This document shows, one piece after another, positions 40,720-53,294 of a stretch of 64,000 bases of DNA. The position numbers and the translations under genes were made by a program. This DNA is from Euglena gracilis (taxonomy: Eukaryota; Euglenida; Euglenophyceae; Euglenales), in assembly GCA_039621445.1 (NCBI GenBank), contig CP154956.1, positions 70,802,914 to 70,866,913 of the forward strand. Reading direction: 5' to 3'. Each line of letters begins with the position of its first letter. Within the stretch, counting starts at the first letter, position 1. Under the pieces are notes generated by a model, which was not told the DNA's origin, made no database searches, and worked only from the letters and a program-made list of their open reading frames with translations.

Positions 40720-42334
40720 TATGTGGACAATGTGTAGTATTTAAATGTTATTTGATCGTTCCTTTTTGCTTGGCTTTGTGTATCCTCTGGGTATATGGAC
40801 TCTTATCTACACAAAAACGTGACCCTTCCAAACAGTGAACATGATGTGGTGTCACGCAGTTTGTCCAAATTGTGCAAAAGATATCCAACAGAAAGGGGGA
40901 AATGTCAGCAACCCTGTGCACCAAATTTGTCAGCGTACTTTTTCTCGACCAGTTTGGGAGAGATACCCGTCACTGTTACCGATAGATTATGATAAGCAAG
41001 GTGCCGGCATTGGGGACCTGACAGTTCCACGGGGAACCCGGGTTCCCCATGGGGGACCAGGTTCTCGGGATAACCAATTGTCGAGGGTTGATTGGTTTTT
41101 CAAAGTGAAGGCACTAGAAAAATTTTGGGCCATTTTCATGTTTGCGGTGAATTTCCCCGTGGATTCAGACAGCTGTCTGGAGGGGGGAAAGTGATTGACC
41201 GGTATTTGGAAGACTGGAAGTGAAGGAAGGAACCCCCCAAGGGTCAGTAAAAAAAAAAATGCAAGGCCCAGTTCCAGCTGGGGGACCCGGTGGGGGGGGG
41301 GTCAGACTGCAGCCCTTTTCCAGTCAACCTCATTTTCTCAGCCTCGAGTCGCTAAGCGACACGTGTGACCGATGGTGCTCTGTGCATGCCACCAGCCCCT
41401 GGGCCAATGCCTAAATGATTGTATGAACTGGGTCTGACCAGGGTCAAATTGATACCAAAGAAACACTCACTTCAAAAATGCCCATGTGTTGTCAAAAAAA
41501 TCTTTTTTTACCGAGTAGAATAACCCATTCTCCACACATTTTTGCCCATTTTGAACCACTCTGGTCGAATTTTTGCCCTATTGGAAGCAAAAGGCCTGTG
41601 ACCATGGGGGCGGGGGGTCTGAGGCTGGAAAAGGCTCCTGACTGGGAAAAAAATATTGGTTGGATGTGCCCTCTGGGAGATGGGGTCCTTCGACCAAAGC
41701 GATGTGTCGTCATCATGAACTCCGTCAACCACGGGGAGTTTTCAGGTCATTAGGGATTTGGTAAAGATAAAAACTTTATGGCATTCAGAATTAAGATAAT
41801 CTTTTTTCAATTAACTAGCTCGCCAACCTACGAGCTTATGTGTGCTCAAAGGCAGGTTGCTCATCTGCCCCAAAGTTCCCAATCCTTTGTAAGAAAGAGG
41901 AGGATGTTTACGATTGGCTGGCGTTTGTCCATTTTGGCTAAATCAGAAGAAACAGACCAAAAACCAGGCGAAAGAAGCACAAACACGTCCAGTCCAATAT
42001 CGCTGCATCTGGGGCTGCTGTTGGGCCATTAGCCTTAGTACCATTGTTGAGCTGTTGCGGAACACCCTGGGAAGTTGGCCAGTCCACATGTCAGACACAC
42101 AACCTTTGCCTAAGGCCCCTTAGGGTGGGTCCTCTTGCTGCAGCCAAAAAGTCTCGGAGTGCAGACCCACCCACCAAAAGGGGCTGCAGGTTGACCCCAT
42201 TTCCCCCAAGAAAATACCTTTCCCACTGGAGAAACCAACAAAGTGGATGGCCGGCAGACGTCACTCTGCATCAGTGTTGACTAAAAACTCCGGTTCTGGG
42301 AAAGCATTGGACCGGTTGATTTGTGGCCCCAGGG

Positions 42335-42765
42335 CCGGGTTCGATATAAGGACAGGTGGGGGGGGGGTGGTCCGGACCCCCCCCCCCCTGCGGGCCAGGG
42401 GGGGGGGGGGGGGGGGGACACCCCCCCCCTCTCCTAAACAGTTGCGCGGTCTGGGTGACCGAATTTCGGCCCGGCGCAAAGCGCCGTGCCGAAATTTTTT
42501 GACCCCCCAAAACGATCAAAAGTGCCATTTTGGGCCCTTTTTGGGCAAAAATGTGCCAAAAATGCAAAAAATTTTCGGCGCAAAGCGCCGGAGGAAAAAA
42601 TTGACCCTTTTGGGGGGGGGGGTCCGGATACCTCCCTCAGGGTCGGTCCGGACCCCCCCTGGCAGGTGGGGGGGGGGGACCGGACCCCCCCCTGCGGGCC
42701 AGGAGGGGGGGGTGGGGGGGACACCCCCACCTGAACCATGTACGCCCTCCTTATATCAAACCCTG
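42335..42765. mobile_element. 431-bp GATATAAGG MITE with perfect 8-bp duplication
   Basis: Starts CCGGGTTCGATATAAGG, ends CCTTATATCAAACCCTG. CCCCAGGG is duplicated exactly (42327-42334 and 42766-42773). Long poly-C/poly-G stretches and two GGCGCAAAGCGCC hairpins inside. No ORF. Reference copy for fragments at 14570 and 17184. Confidence 0.88.
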
Positions 42766-45507
42766 CCCCAGGGGGGGGGGGGCGGACCCTCAAAAAAAAA
42801 ACACGACACACGTAAATAAACAAAAATAACCACAAAAAAAGACAAAAAAAAACGCAAATTGCATGTCAAGTCCTTTAAACTCCCGCGGGATGTACACTTT
42901 CTGCTGGAGAAGACTTAGAAAAAACTCGGGCTCTGCCGAGGAAAAACTTTGACTTTGCATAAAATAATCATTTTGTTGACCAAAAAATGCAAAAAAAAAA
43001 TAAAAGTTGACAAAACTTTTGGTCTCGGGGGGAAATAGAGGGCCAAAATTGAGGTGAAAAAAAAATTCCCAACAATCCAAAAAATCGCCACACAAAAAAC
43101 ACACAAAAAAACAACACCGCAAAGATTGCCAAAATCGAAAACAAAAAAAACAAAAAAAAAATACAAAAAATGTGTTTGCATTCCTCCCCCCCCCCGCTGT
43201 TGTGGCAGTGTCCGGCCCAACCTCTAAGCAATGCCCCATCGACCGTGCAGCAAAAATGGGAACAAAAATGATTTTTTTCGCAAAAAGGCACAAGACCAGT
43301 TTGCCTGGAAAACTTGAGTGCTTGCTGTGTGCCCCCTCCCCTGAGGGGGAAAGACCGAGCAGTGTTCCGGCCGCCATACCAATGAAGCCCGCACAACCAA
43401 ACAAACAAACACTCGCACAGAACCCAAAGCGTGGGTCTTGGCTACACGGAAGCCAGCAACACTGCTGGTCACCGGTGCCAGACAGAGGCACTGGGCATCC
43501 CTTCACACCCAGGCCCTGCTGCCAGAGGGGGGGGCGGAAAGAAAGAGGGCAGCCAAACCCCAACAGAGAAACCCACCCAGTGCGTCCTGTGGTGCTTCCC
43601 GAGAATTGTGGTTGGGGAAGAGGAATCGCCAGAAAAATACTCAGCCCAAACGTAGGAAGATGCACCAAACACAAATAGAATAAAATAATAACAGAAAAAA
43701 GAAGTGCAGACCACCAAATAGACTGTTAAAGCATGAGCTGCACTTTAAAACGCTCCCTGCTCGGACGGAGGTCAACAATTAATAGCTCAAACATGACAGT
43801 TTTCGCCTTCCTTTGACTGAGAACTTTCGGTAGGATGCAGATGCTGTGGATGACGTCTTTGACATGCACAAACTGTTTCTTCCACCCCCTTCTCTATCCC
43901 GGAGGACGACCATTCTTTCAAAGGTGATCAACCAAAGCATGCACTTTTGAAAAACTGAGAAACGATGGCACACCTTAACTTTCAGAGCGATTCATGTGAG
44001 GAGGATTATTAGGACTGAGGGGAATCAGGGGTATGGGGTTTGGCTCTCAGCTGTGGTGAAATGCTGCATTTCATCCCTGATGGAACGAAAGGCAATTGAA
44101 CCCCGTCCAGGGGTTCAATTGCAATTCAAGGGTTGGGCAGAACCTGTTGCCGGAAATGAATTGCATTTTCAGCGTTGTGGCAATTTCAGTTTCCCATGCT
44201 CCCCATCTAGGAAAGTTGCGTGTCCATAACCAAGGACACGCAAAGGTTGTCTGCAAAGGAACCCTCTCCCCGACTCGGGGTCGGTGAGAACCGTCCAAGA
44301 ACTGAAGAGAGAGAACGAGAGACAGCAGCGTGATGGTGCGGGGCCTGAGCCTCCCTGCTCGATGGACATGACGTGGCCGCCATATCACCACGGAGCACAC
44401 ACCAGAGACGTTGGGCCCGGGGTCTGGGGCCCTGCAGAGGGCCCCATCTGTCCCTGTCGGGCCACACGAAGCGATTGGGGGTGGGCTCCAGCTGTGCCCT
44501 CGTTGGGGACAGGAGTGCTTCCAACCCCCCCCCAAAGTAAGCACCAGGGAAGACACCCAAAAATCAAATGTTTCTCTTCTCAAACGTTTTTGTGCACTTT
44601 GTGTCACATGCGTTTGACATATTTGGCAAAGAGCGAAAAAAGTTGCTTTTTTGCCAATTTCTTGGCGGGCAAAGGTTTCAGCGCGGCACCACAGGGCCGA
44701 ACAAGAATCCTGGAAACTCTATGGATAGATAGCACCGTAAGAGGAGGTCCAACCCTCCCCCGTTTCTCTTTGGGACCAAATGCATTTGTTCTTGTAAATC
44801 ACCAGAGTAGGTGCCACCCCCCCACCGGTGCAGGAGTAACCTTCCCCTCCAGCGCGCCAAGCCAAAAAAAAATGAAGCACACCTAGATTTCTTTTTGACC
44901 CAAAAATGGCCCAATAAAAATACAGCGCGTTCCGGGGGGGGGGGGGTTGTGGACCCTGGGTCTTTAAAAAACGAAATGGTGGGCATTGGGTGGCATCCGC
45001 CACCTCAACTTGTTGTCCCGTCCTGTTGTCTGGACGGGAAAACAGGACAGACGTTGTCCCGTCCTATCCTTGCTCTTCCAAATGCCAGAACGAAGAAAAC
45101 TGCTGCGAATGCATTCATTCCCTATTTGCATTTTGGCACCCTTGTCCCGTCTGGACAAAGGAATTCCTGACCCTCCCTGTGGCTCACTGCTGCCATCAGG
45201 TGAACTAAAATCCGGCGGCCTCTTCGGCCAAACGTTTTCCCCAATCACATATGGCACAAAGTGGGGCCCCCATACCTGGGGGGGGGGTCGTTGAGCTCTT
45301 ATCTCTTTAGAGTAAGAGCGAAGCTCACCCCTGGGGAAAAGGGGGGGGGTCAGACCCGCCCCCCCCCCAGGTCAGAGCCACCTCGGGAACTGGCGGAATT
45401 TCACCATGGTCCTGGCTCCGTTCCCGGAATTTTTTTTTCAGTCGCAAGCGACTGGATTTCAAGTTTCCGAATCACCTCCGTGTTTGACCCCTAACTTTGA
45501 CCCCTGC

Positions 45508-46125
45508 CAGGCCCGAGTTATTCACGTGGGAAGGGGTCCAAACTGGGTAGGATTAGCCCGCCCGCCCCCCCCCTTCCGACTCTGCCATTTCGCTGGGTCC
45601 AAAAATCCGTCAAAAAATTGATTTTTTGAAATATCTAGAGAAAATGTACATTATTTCCGGAAATGTCCGTCTGACAAAATTTCCCCTGGAGGCCCTTTAT
45701 CACCCCCCATTCGCCGTTTTGGCCGCTGACACGCCTGGCCCGCGTTCCGGCGCGCTTTTGCGGCCCAAAACAGCCATTTAGGGGGGGTTTTGGGGCCAGT
45801 TTTTGGCCAAAAGAATATATTTTTTCCAAAATATCTCCACAATGAAGCAAAATCAAAGAAAATTTCCGGAGAGCAAAAATGAAACCCTTGGAATGCCCTA
45901 TCCAACCATGGTTTACTTTTCCCCCAACTCTTCGTGTAGCCCGAGTTACGGCCATTTTTTCAGCCAATTTTGGACTGTTTCAGGGGCCATTTTGGGTCGT
46001 TTTCGGGGTCAAAAAATCCATGTTTTCAAAGCATCTCGGAAATGAAGCAAAATCAAAGGAAATGTCCGGGGACCAAATTTGAAGCCCTTAAAAATGCCCT
46101 ATCTAACGGTATTTTGATGAAACCT
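45508..46125. repeat. second copy of the CAGGCCCGAGTTATTC tandem repeat
   Basis: Begins with the same CAGGCCCGAGTTATTC as 30681 and carries three units of about 195 bp, each ending near GAAGCCCTTGGAATGCCCTA. Both copies end in CCTG. No target duplication found. Confidence 0.7.
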
Positions 46126-46411
46126 GGTATGGGGGCCCCACTTTGTGCCATGACTCAACCCAATTTAAGCGACATGCTGTTGATACTTGGGTTCAGAAAA
46201 TCAGAACTTGGTGCTGCTTATGTCTAGAGAGTAAAGAACGTAGCTTCTTTTGAGTTTTCCAATGCCATCCTAAAGAAAAGTCCTGCACAGCGTCCAGTGA
46301 GGAGTTTCACGTTTGCGCCAGGTAAAAATTAGCAAAAGGGCTGCCTGTTTTGGGGTTTGCTGACATCGAGGGTTTGGTCTGCCCCCCCCCCTTTTGTCAA
46401 GGAGGGAGGCG

Positions 46412-47034
46412 CAGGGCAGAACGGGAAGGCCTGGTGGGGGGGGTCGACCCCCCCCACCCGGGTGGGGTGGGTCGACCCCCCCCACCCACCACAGCATTTT
46501 CACCAATTTCGGCCAACGGGGATGTTGGCCGGGGGAAATTTTTGAAATGTTTTTTGAAAAACGAAACCAAAATACATGGTTTTTTGATGGAAAACCACAT
46601 TTTTTTCACAAAAAAAAATCTCAAAATTTTCAGGTCAAAAAATGGTAGTTTTTAGGAGGGGGTAAAAAAAAAAAAACGAAGCTAAAAAAAATGCACAAAT
46701 TTTTGGCACAATCCAATTTTACTGAGATTTTTTCTCTTGGAATTTTTTATTTTCAATGGCTTTGTTTGCATCAAAAACCGCTCAAAATAAAAATTTCGAG
46801 AAAATGTTGATATATTTGGAAGGTGTGAAAAAATGGGGTTTGGGGGTTTTTGGGGGGACCTCGTGTATGGGTCCCAAAATGGGTCAAAAAAAACACCCGG
46901 TGCCGAAGGCGCCGGGAAAATTTTTTGGGGTCCAAAAATGGTGCCACCAGAACAACGGGAAGAGGTGGTGGGGGGGTGGTCGACCCCCCCCACCCACCAT
47001 GCAGGGGGTGGGGGCCGTTTCCCGTTCTGCCCTG
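46412..47034. mobile_element. 623-bp CAG...CTG MITE, second copy
   Basis: Starts CAGGGCAGAACGGGAA, ends TTCCCGTTCTGCCCTG: perfect 16-bp inverted ends. Flanks GGGAGGCG (46404-46411) and GGGAGACG (47035-47042) differ at one base. Aligns over its whole length with 38477-39124. Confidence 0.88.
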
Positions 47035-47269
47035 GGGAGACGGGAACAAAGCCTGGACACCCACCAAAGTAAGTCCAGTCTGACCCACCCCAGACGAACT
47101 TGTACAAGCCCGTGCTCCCCACCCACGATGCTTGTCCCACCCATTTGAAACTGATTCACAGGGGCGTTGAATAAATAAATGAAATAATTAGCTTCCACCA
47201 AGTGTTCATCATGCACAGCCGGCAAGGAGGAGGGGTGGGGGATGATGCCCATGATGAGGAAGAGACGGT

Positions 47270-47390
47270 AAGGGTGTTGATGCCAGGCGCTGCCAGAAGG
47301 CAAGCGCAAAGCTCAGACACATGTTGCAGCCGAGCATCACGGCAATGTACATGGAGCGCCTCAGCGGCGATTTGGGCTGAAGTATGGGAA
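47270..47390 (-). CDS. possible orphan exon, membrane protein
   Basis: After an ACTTCAG acceptor the reading is PKSPLRRSMYIAVMLGCNM followed by CLSFALAFW, one basic-flanked hydrophobic span with G/C-rich third positions. TGGCAG near its end could start a nonconventional intron (CAG at +4). No partner exon or family recognised. Confidence 0.3.
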
Positions 47391-48189
47391 GGGGAGGAGA
47401 GGAGTGGGCTGATCAAAGCCATGCAAATCTTCAACATTTATTGGGGAAAGTGGCCCTCAAATTTTCAAAAAAGCTCTTCACCCTGGGGATCACTATTGGA
47501 AAGCCGCATCCATGGCATTCTTGCAAAAACCCCAAAAAAATCGAAGGTGAAAGAAACTTCTTTATAGACGCCTTCTGGGGACACACGAAGTCTGGTGGGG
47601 GTTATAAAAGAGAAAGCACTCACAGGTGTAAATGTTGCCCAGGTTTGCTCGCACAACTTGCAATCCATCAGAATGTCCTGCATTTTGGTGTCACAAGAAT
47701 TGAAAACAAGTTGCTACTCACAATTTAGGCTGTCACCAATCGCCAGTGCCCTGGCGCTTGAGTGTTTTCCAATTGCGACGTGGCTCAGTAAGGTTGCGGC
47801 AACAATCCAAAAAAAGAAAACCGTGACTCACACTGTTGTGAGCCACAGGGGCAACCTTCCCCTTCTCACTCCAAAGATCATTTATCACTGAAGGTGAATG
47901 GAGAAGGAAAGCAGTTGGGTTGCATACAACGCACAGTTTGCGGCAAGGGCCAGGTCTCCAGACGGTTCAGAGTTGCGCAACGGTTTGCTGGCCGAAGATT
48001 AGCCACCCAAAAAGACTGGAAGTGGGCGCTTGACGCAATGGACCTCACTTCCAGGCAGCCAAACAATCACCAAGGCGTCCCTCCCCCGCACCACCAGAAC
48101 TTAAAATCTGCTTTGGCTTCCAGCTCCCGTCAGGTGCGTGTCCCGCACGGAGCACTCTGCATCCTCATCCCCCCCCTTCAGCCACATCA

Positions 48190-48290
48190 TCACAAGATTT
48201 TTGCCTGGCGACATCACTCCAGAGGAAGCACCAGGCTCGCCGATGTCCACCAGTGCCAAGCGCAACCCTGCAAATGCGCGGTCCTCCATT
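48190..48290 (-). CDS. possible orphan exon
   Basis: Between a TTTGCAG acceptor and a CCTG-GTGCTT donor, the reading LRLALVDIGEP is exon-like; a longer open reading continues to about 48101. Nothing around it can be joined in phase. Weak. Confidence 0.2.
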
Positions 48291-48432
48291 GGTCAACGTT
48301 TAAACGGGAACTCTGAAACCCTCCGGCTGTAGTACAAGTCGGAGGAGGCAGGTTTTCGAAGGAGATTTTTCATCCTCTCCTTTGGATCCTGGCAAGGGTG
48401 TCCAGTGTACAATTTTTTTGAAATCAATAAAG

Positions 48433-48960
48433 CAGGCTTTTGCTTAAGGACTACAGGGGTCCACAGCCAGGTAATTTGCTAGCCACTAGCAAAGGCCACT
48501 AGTTGGGTAGGACGGACAACAGGGGTTTTCTGAAGGACCGCAGGGGGGGGGGGTTCCGCGGTGGGGTCGTCTGGAAAAAAAAAAGTGCAAAAAGGTGCTG
48601 GGTGCCCCCCCCCTTGGGGTTGGGGGTCCAGCTGGCAGGAAGCTGGACCCGCAGGCACCCAAAACATGCCCCAAAAAACCCAAATCCGGCTGGGTTGCCA
48701 TTTTTTTTGCCAAAATTTGGAGGGGAAGACCCCCAAAAAAACCACCCAAAAAATGCCAGTTTGGGACATTTTGAGGGGGTTTTTGGGGTTGGGGTTTTCT
48801 CAAGCCGGAGGCGACCCCCCCCCCCGAGGGGGGGGTCCAGCCAGCCAGCACCTTTCTTCCAGCCAGCGCCTCCCAGCCGGGTTGCAGACCCCCCTCCCCT
48901 GGGTCCGCTGAAACAAGTTCGGTCCAGCCTGGCTTCGCAGGGCTGGACCAAAAAAAAAAG
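48433..48960. mobile_element. CTTAAGG repeat with a nested relative
   Basis: Starts CAGGCTTTTGCTTAAGG, the same end as the 25231 element. A second similar start, CAGGGGTTTTCTGAAGGACC, lies about 85 bp inside, suggesting nesting. The block CCAAATCCGGCTGGGTT is shared with 19296-19600. The right end is not resolved. Confidence 0.55.
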
Positions 48961-50697
48961 TGCAGCATGAAGCGCCGAAAATTTGAAAGACGTGTCAAAT
49001 TTTTCAGTCCGAGTCTTTCCTCTTCCTCATTCACCACCATCAATATTTTGATGCCAAGAACCATGAGGGTCGCTGGGATGCTGTGTGCTGCGGTTTTGTC
49101 AGCAGCTGACCATGCAACCAAAAAAACCCATTTTGTTGCCAAAAACCATTGCGCACACGTCTGCCGTGTATCACTGGCCTCTGGCAGGTTGGGTGGAGGC
49201 AGGAGAGCAGGGAGGACCGGGGGGGGGGGGCTCTGGGCAGCCTGGTAGATAGTGCCGACAGCTGGGATCAAGCAGGCGGAGCAGCCCCAGAGATTTCACA
49301 GAGTTTTCTGCCAGAGGAGAGCCCAGCTGGGGGGGAATCCTTGTGGCATGACACCTTGAACACCCAAGAAAGTCGGGGAACAAGGAATTCGGAGGAAATC
49401 ATCAGACTGGAGGAATACAAATACAATAAAAAAAAAGTTGAAAAAATTCACCTCTTGTCCAACGTCCACTGGCAATCAAAGAGCATCAGCACTGGATGTC
49501 CTCAGAGAACAAAAAGGCTGATTCCATGTCAAAAATACCATCAACTGCGTCTGTGTTTTTGGAGGTATGGCAAGAAGCGTCTAAAGAATGTGGTTGGTGA
49601 TTTAGGTGGTTTGAAAGACAATGAGCTGTCCCTTGGCTCGACTGTTCGAAGGCAAATGCCATCGCGATCCTCACACGATCACTCACAGATGTTGCTGCAC
49701 AAATGTGCAGCAATAACAGATTCTGGATGCAGAGAAAAATTGTGCAAAAATTGCGGGCGGCGCAAAGGAAGCGCCTTCACAGGACTACCGGGGATGACAC
49801 ACACTGAGAACGCAGGCAGCATCTGATGCGTCGGCTGTGTTGGGCTGGCCGCCAGGAAGCCTTTGTCTGTTTCATCCCCAATTGCATCCATTCCTTCTGT
49901 GGAACACCTCAAATCCTCTACTGGGAGGAGGGAGGGCTGCCATTGTTGGCCACCCTGTTTTTCACGTGGAGCCAAAAGACACCCTGGCTGCATTTCCATG
50001 AGCCTACGAGTGTGACGGGGGCCAGCCAGTCTTCCCAAAGGTGGCCTGGACATGGGCAGCCTGTGGGGAGGAAGGGGAGAGAGGCCGGCGCGTTGGAGTG
50101 GGGGGGAGATGGTCCTCATCGACTCAGCTCCCAGCTCCTCAGCTCGATGACGGAGCCTTGTGGGCTCTGCATCATTCCTGACATACGAGAAACAAGCCAA
50201 AATGTTCGATTACCAAAGGGGGTTCGGGTATATGGCAGGGTTTGACTATTGCCCCAACCCCAGGGGATAGCCCTCGGAATTGGAGATGAATTTAGGGTTT
50301 AAGCCGACATCAGGCCACAATTTAGCCGAAAATCAGTCCTCGTTGCAGGCTTGAATTTTGATTGACTGATTTTTCTTATGCCCAAGCCCTAACGTAACAA
50401 TGAGAATAATCCTGAATCTGCCACTACCAGAGGAAACTGGCGAAACAGACCAGTTGGATCGAGAAATGCCCCCAGTTTTTCCCAAGAATCCTCGGGGGCC
50501 CACTGATTACAACCTACCATATATATACAAAATAAAAGAGATACAAATGTGTACATGATGACGGAATGGACATGGATGAGAATATGGAGAGAATTGCGGA
50601 TAATTATGAGGATATGGATGTTTAATCTCAATTTCAACCAATTTCAAAGCCCAATATGTCAACATGTGTAGCCATAGCCATGCATTTGTTGGGTCAC

Positions 50698-53294
50698 CCA
50701 AAAGGCCTCGGGCGCAATGATGTGCAGGTCCTTGAGGATGTCCATGAAGATGGGGTCAAGGCCCGCGGCGGGGAGGGCCAGGCCCGACTTGACAGCGGAG
50801 GAGGCGCTGTTGGGCGAGGTCGGGGCCTCGAGGGAGGAGTTGGACGAGTCGTCAGAGAGCGCTTCGGAGCTCACAGAGCCGAAGGAGCCGGGGGAAGGCT
50901 GGCACATGCGACGCGCTTGTCCGACAAAGGAGGGGCCAAGAATGCTAAAGAGCCAAAACTTGGGAAGGAGACCGTTTTTGATGGTTGTTTCACAAGCTAC
51001 AATATGGCATGTGTCCGGGACCACAACGGTGCACAGCGCGGAAATTACATCGGCTTCGAATAGGCAGAAATAACAGGGTACCTCCTGAAGCACGAATGCG
51101 CCGTAAAGACTTTTGCACCGGACTGCTTTTGGGGGGGGGGGGTAACTGAAACTGGAAAGGGGGAGGAAATCAGCCAAAAGGAGGGGGAAAGAAACGTTGG
51201 AATGAAAGGTCGGATCCAGGTGATGATTGTGGTTGATTTGTAAAGTGCAACGAGGCCACGGATGACTGAAATACCCACACCCCACCCCACCTGCACCTGT
51301 CCCTCCACCCACATTCGTTCAATTACACACTGCCCAGCCGATGATTTACACAGAAAGGTGAACAGATAGATATGGGTGGGTGTACAAACATCGCCGACTT
51401 GCATGTGGGGGCCTTGGCAAATCCAGGCCGGTTGAATGGGGAAAGCAGCGACTCAGCAAAGGCCTCAAACTCGCTGCCAGCCCCACGCCCCGGCTTGTGA
51501 ACAACGTGCTGCTGTGCAACTTAAATGTGCCACAAAAAAAAGCAAAATGCCTTCTCTGAGACGTCGAGGGGCAGAATGTGTTGGGGTATCAGAGATACAA
51601 AAATAAAATCTCAAAAGTGATAAGTGATAAGTGACACAGCCCACGGGAATACTGCCCGGGGGTGTTAGTGGCGAATGGGTTTCCAAATCCACAAGACAGA
51701 ACGCAGCCGGCATCCCGATCATTGCAGTCTAAGCCCTGCTCCGGCGGCGTCGGCCCGACGCCGTGGCATAGACGCAGGGGAGGTGCACCGCTGCGCGAGG
51801 GCCATCCCCCATCGGGCATCCCCCGCTCACAGAGTTGAGGTTCACTGACACCGCAGGGATGTTGCGGTGGGGCTGGGTCGAGAATCGGCATCTGACACGC
51901 ACGGGCAGGATGGGGGGGGGGGGGGACGGCCCCGTTGGGGCTGGCGCAGAAATGGGCCTTGAGGCAGCGGGCCCCGAACTTGCAGCTGCCTGTCAGCGCC
52001 CACACCTCGCAGACCTGAGGCAAGGTACACATGGCGCTGCCAGCACTTCCTAACATGGCGCCCGGTGAGGTGACCACCAACGGGAGATCTCTTTACGGCT
52101 CGGGTACACCAAAAATGCGGAGAATGCTGCCGAATCCGGAACTCGTCAGCCAATCCTAATCTATTAATAAGCTGTGCAAGCTGGTTACTGAGCGGGGACT
52201 CCACGGAGGGGAAGGGATGGGTGGGCGGAGGGCAATCTGCCCAAATGTTTTTCCAGTGGCGCCTGGCAACCAAACCACCGCCCGCCGAGCGAGGCAATAC
52301 AAGGAGCTCGAGAAGCTGCCCATCACCACCCGGATTGAATGATACTTCATATTTGCTGCAAAGAGCATGCAAGTTTGGCATTGGGGCAGAAGGTAGTTTC
52401 TTGCAGCCGCCTGACGTTAAGGGGGGATCACGATCGAGTCACTCCAATGTGTGACGATGTAACCCCACAAGGTTTCCACCACCATGACGACCCACAAGGT
52501 TTCCACCACCAAAAAAAAATTGCCCACGGGCGAGATCAATGGCCCCACAGCCAACCCAGTCGGAAGGGCCCACCCTTGGGGAGGCACAGGGCAATGCGAA
52601 GAACTCCGAGATCTTTGACCGTGCGCCTCAATTTCGCATTTCTTGCCCTTGCATGCATGGGTAAGGTGGGGAGAGCACACCGCTGGGCCGCCGTCAGGCC
52701 CGAATTGCCGCTGCAGCACCGACAGGTCCGGGTGGAGGAATCGGCACTGCCGGGGAGGCCCGGCCGTTACGCTTTTGTTTCCGCAGTCAACTCGGATTGT
52801 GGACGCTTGTGTGCCAGTAACAAAAGTTTGCGTCGTTTGAGAGAAATACAGACCGAGACAATACAGGCATGGCAGGCGGATGACGGCAACATGGAAAAGT
52901 GGAATCGCACAAGCGGAAATTTGAAAGCTGATCTGGTTCAGGGATCCCTCTCATCCTAAAAGCTGATTCTGAAAACCCAATTGATATTCCTTTCATACAA
53001 ATAACCTCACACACAAGTATGATCTGGGTAATGCAAAAAAAAAATGGGCTCAACTTCCGGCCAGCAGCGCCAGACCTGCAAAGCACGACAGCCGCAACGA
53101 AAGTTGCCAAAGGCCGGCCTCCGGCGGAGTCGTTTCCGGCTGCACTTCCCCTTCAGGTAGTCGAGGCACACACCCGGCGAGCGGGGGGGCTGGCTGCGGC
53201 CCATGATGCCGAAGCGGTCCGCCCCGGGCGCGGGGGCGGCGCTCAGGAAAGCCGGCGGGGGTGCGGGCTGCCTCGCGGCGGGTGCGCCGGCCAT
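50698..53294 (-). CDS. muscleblind-like CCCH zinc-finger RNA-binding protein
   Basis: Likely regulates RNA splicing or stability by binding RNA. Exons: 53294-53126, 52748-52681, 52014-51898, 51848-51789 (less sure) and about 50944-50698. Exons 1 and 2 join to a muscleblind-type finger CLDYLKGKCSRKRLQCRFLH: C-x7-C-x6-C-x3-H, with the MBNL-typical LKGKCSR. Exon 3 opens with a second finger, CEVWALTGSCKFGARCLKAH: C-x8-C-x5-C-x3-H. The 50.9-kb exon encodes a Ser-rich stretch (SDDSSNSSLEAPTSPNSASS) and then DPIFMDILKDLHIIAPEAF, ending at a GT donor. The start is the ATG at 53294 because an acceptor (CCCCGCAG, after 53316) stands 21 nt before it; an in-frame ATG at 53372 is the alternative. The 3' end was not found. 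Intron 1 is nonconventional; intron 2 is GT-AG. Confidence 0.8.
52749..53125 (-). other. nonconventional intron splitting the zinc finger
   Basis: 377 nt, begins GCC-GGAGGCCGGCC and ends GGCCGGGCCTCC-CCGGC. The ends pair from +4 to -6 with one bulge, although the terminal triplet is GGA/TCC, not CAG/CTG. Only this join restores C-x7-C-x6-C-x3-H. No GT donor exists at the needed place. Confidence 0.8.

Larger units (their letters stand above)
34879..50697. other. gene-poor interval rich in small DNA transposons
   Basis: Nearly 16 kb in which I find no confidently coding exon on either strand. It contains the MITEs at 36976, 38477, 40471, 42335, 46412 and 48433 and the tandem repeat at 45508, plus A-rich ACAAAAAAAC low complexity (42790-43170). 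Two weak exon candidates are listed separately. Whether it is intergenic or a giant intron cannot be told without transcripts. Confidence 0.55.

Noticed and set aside
44071-44607. GC-rich open frames on both strands
   Set aside because: No splice sites or motif support, and no family recognised.
49149-49826. 225-residue open frame on the plus strand
   Set aside because: No recognisable domain, codon use unlike the exons of the window, and every supported gene is split and on the minus strand. Treated as chance.
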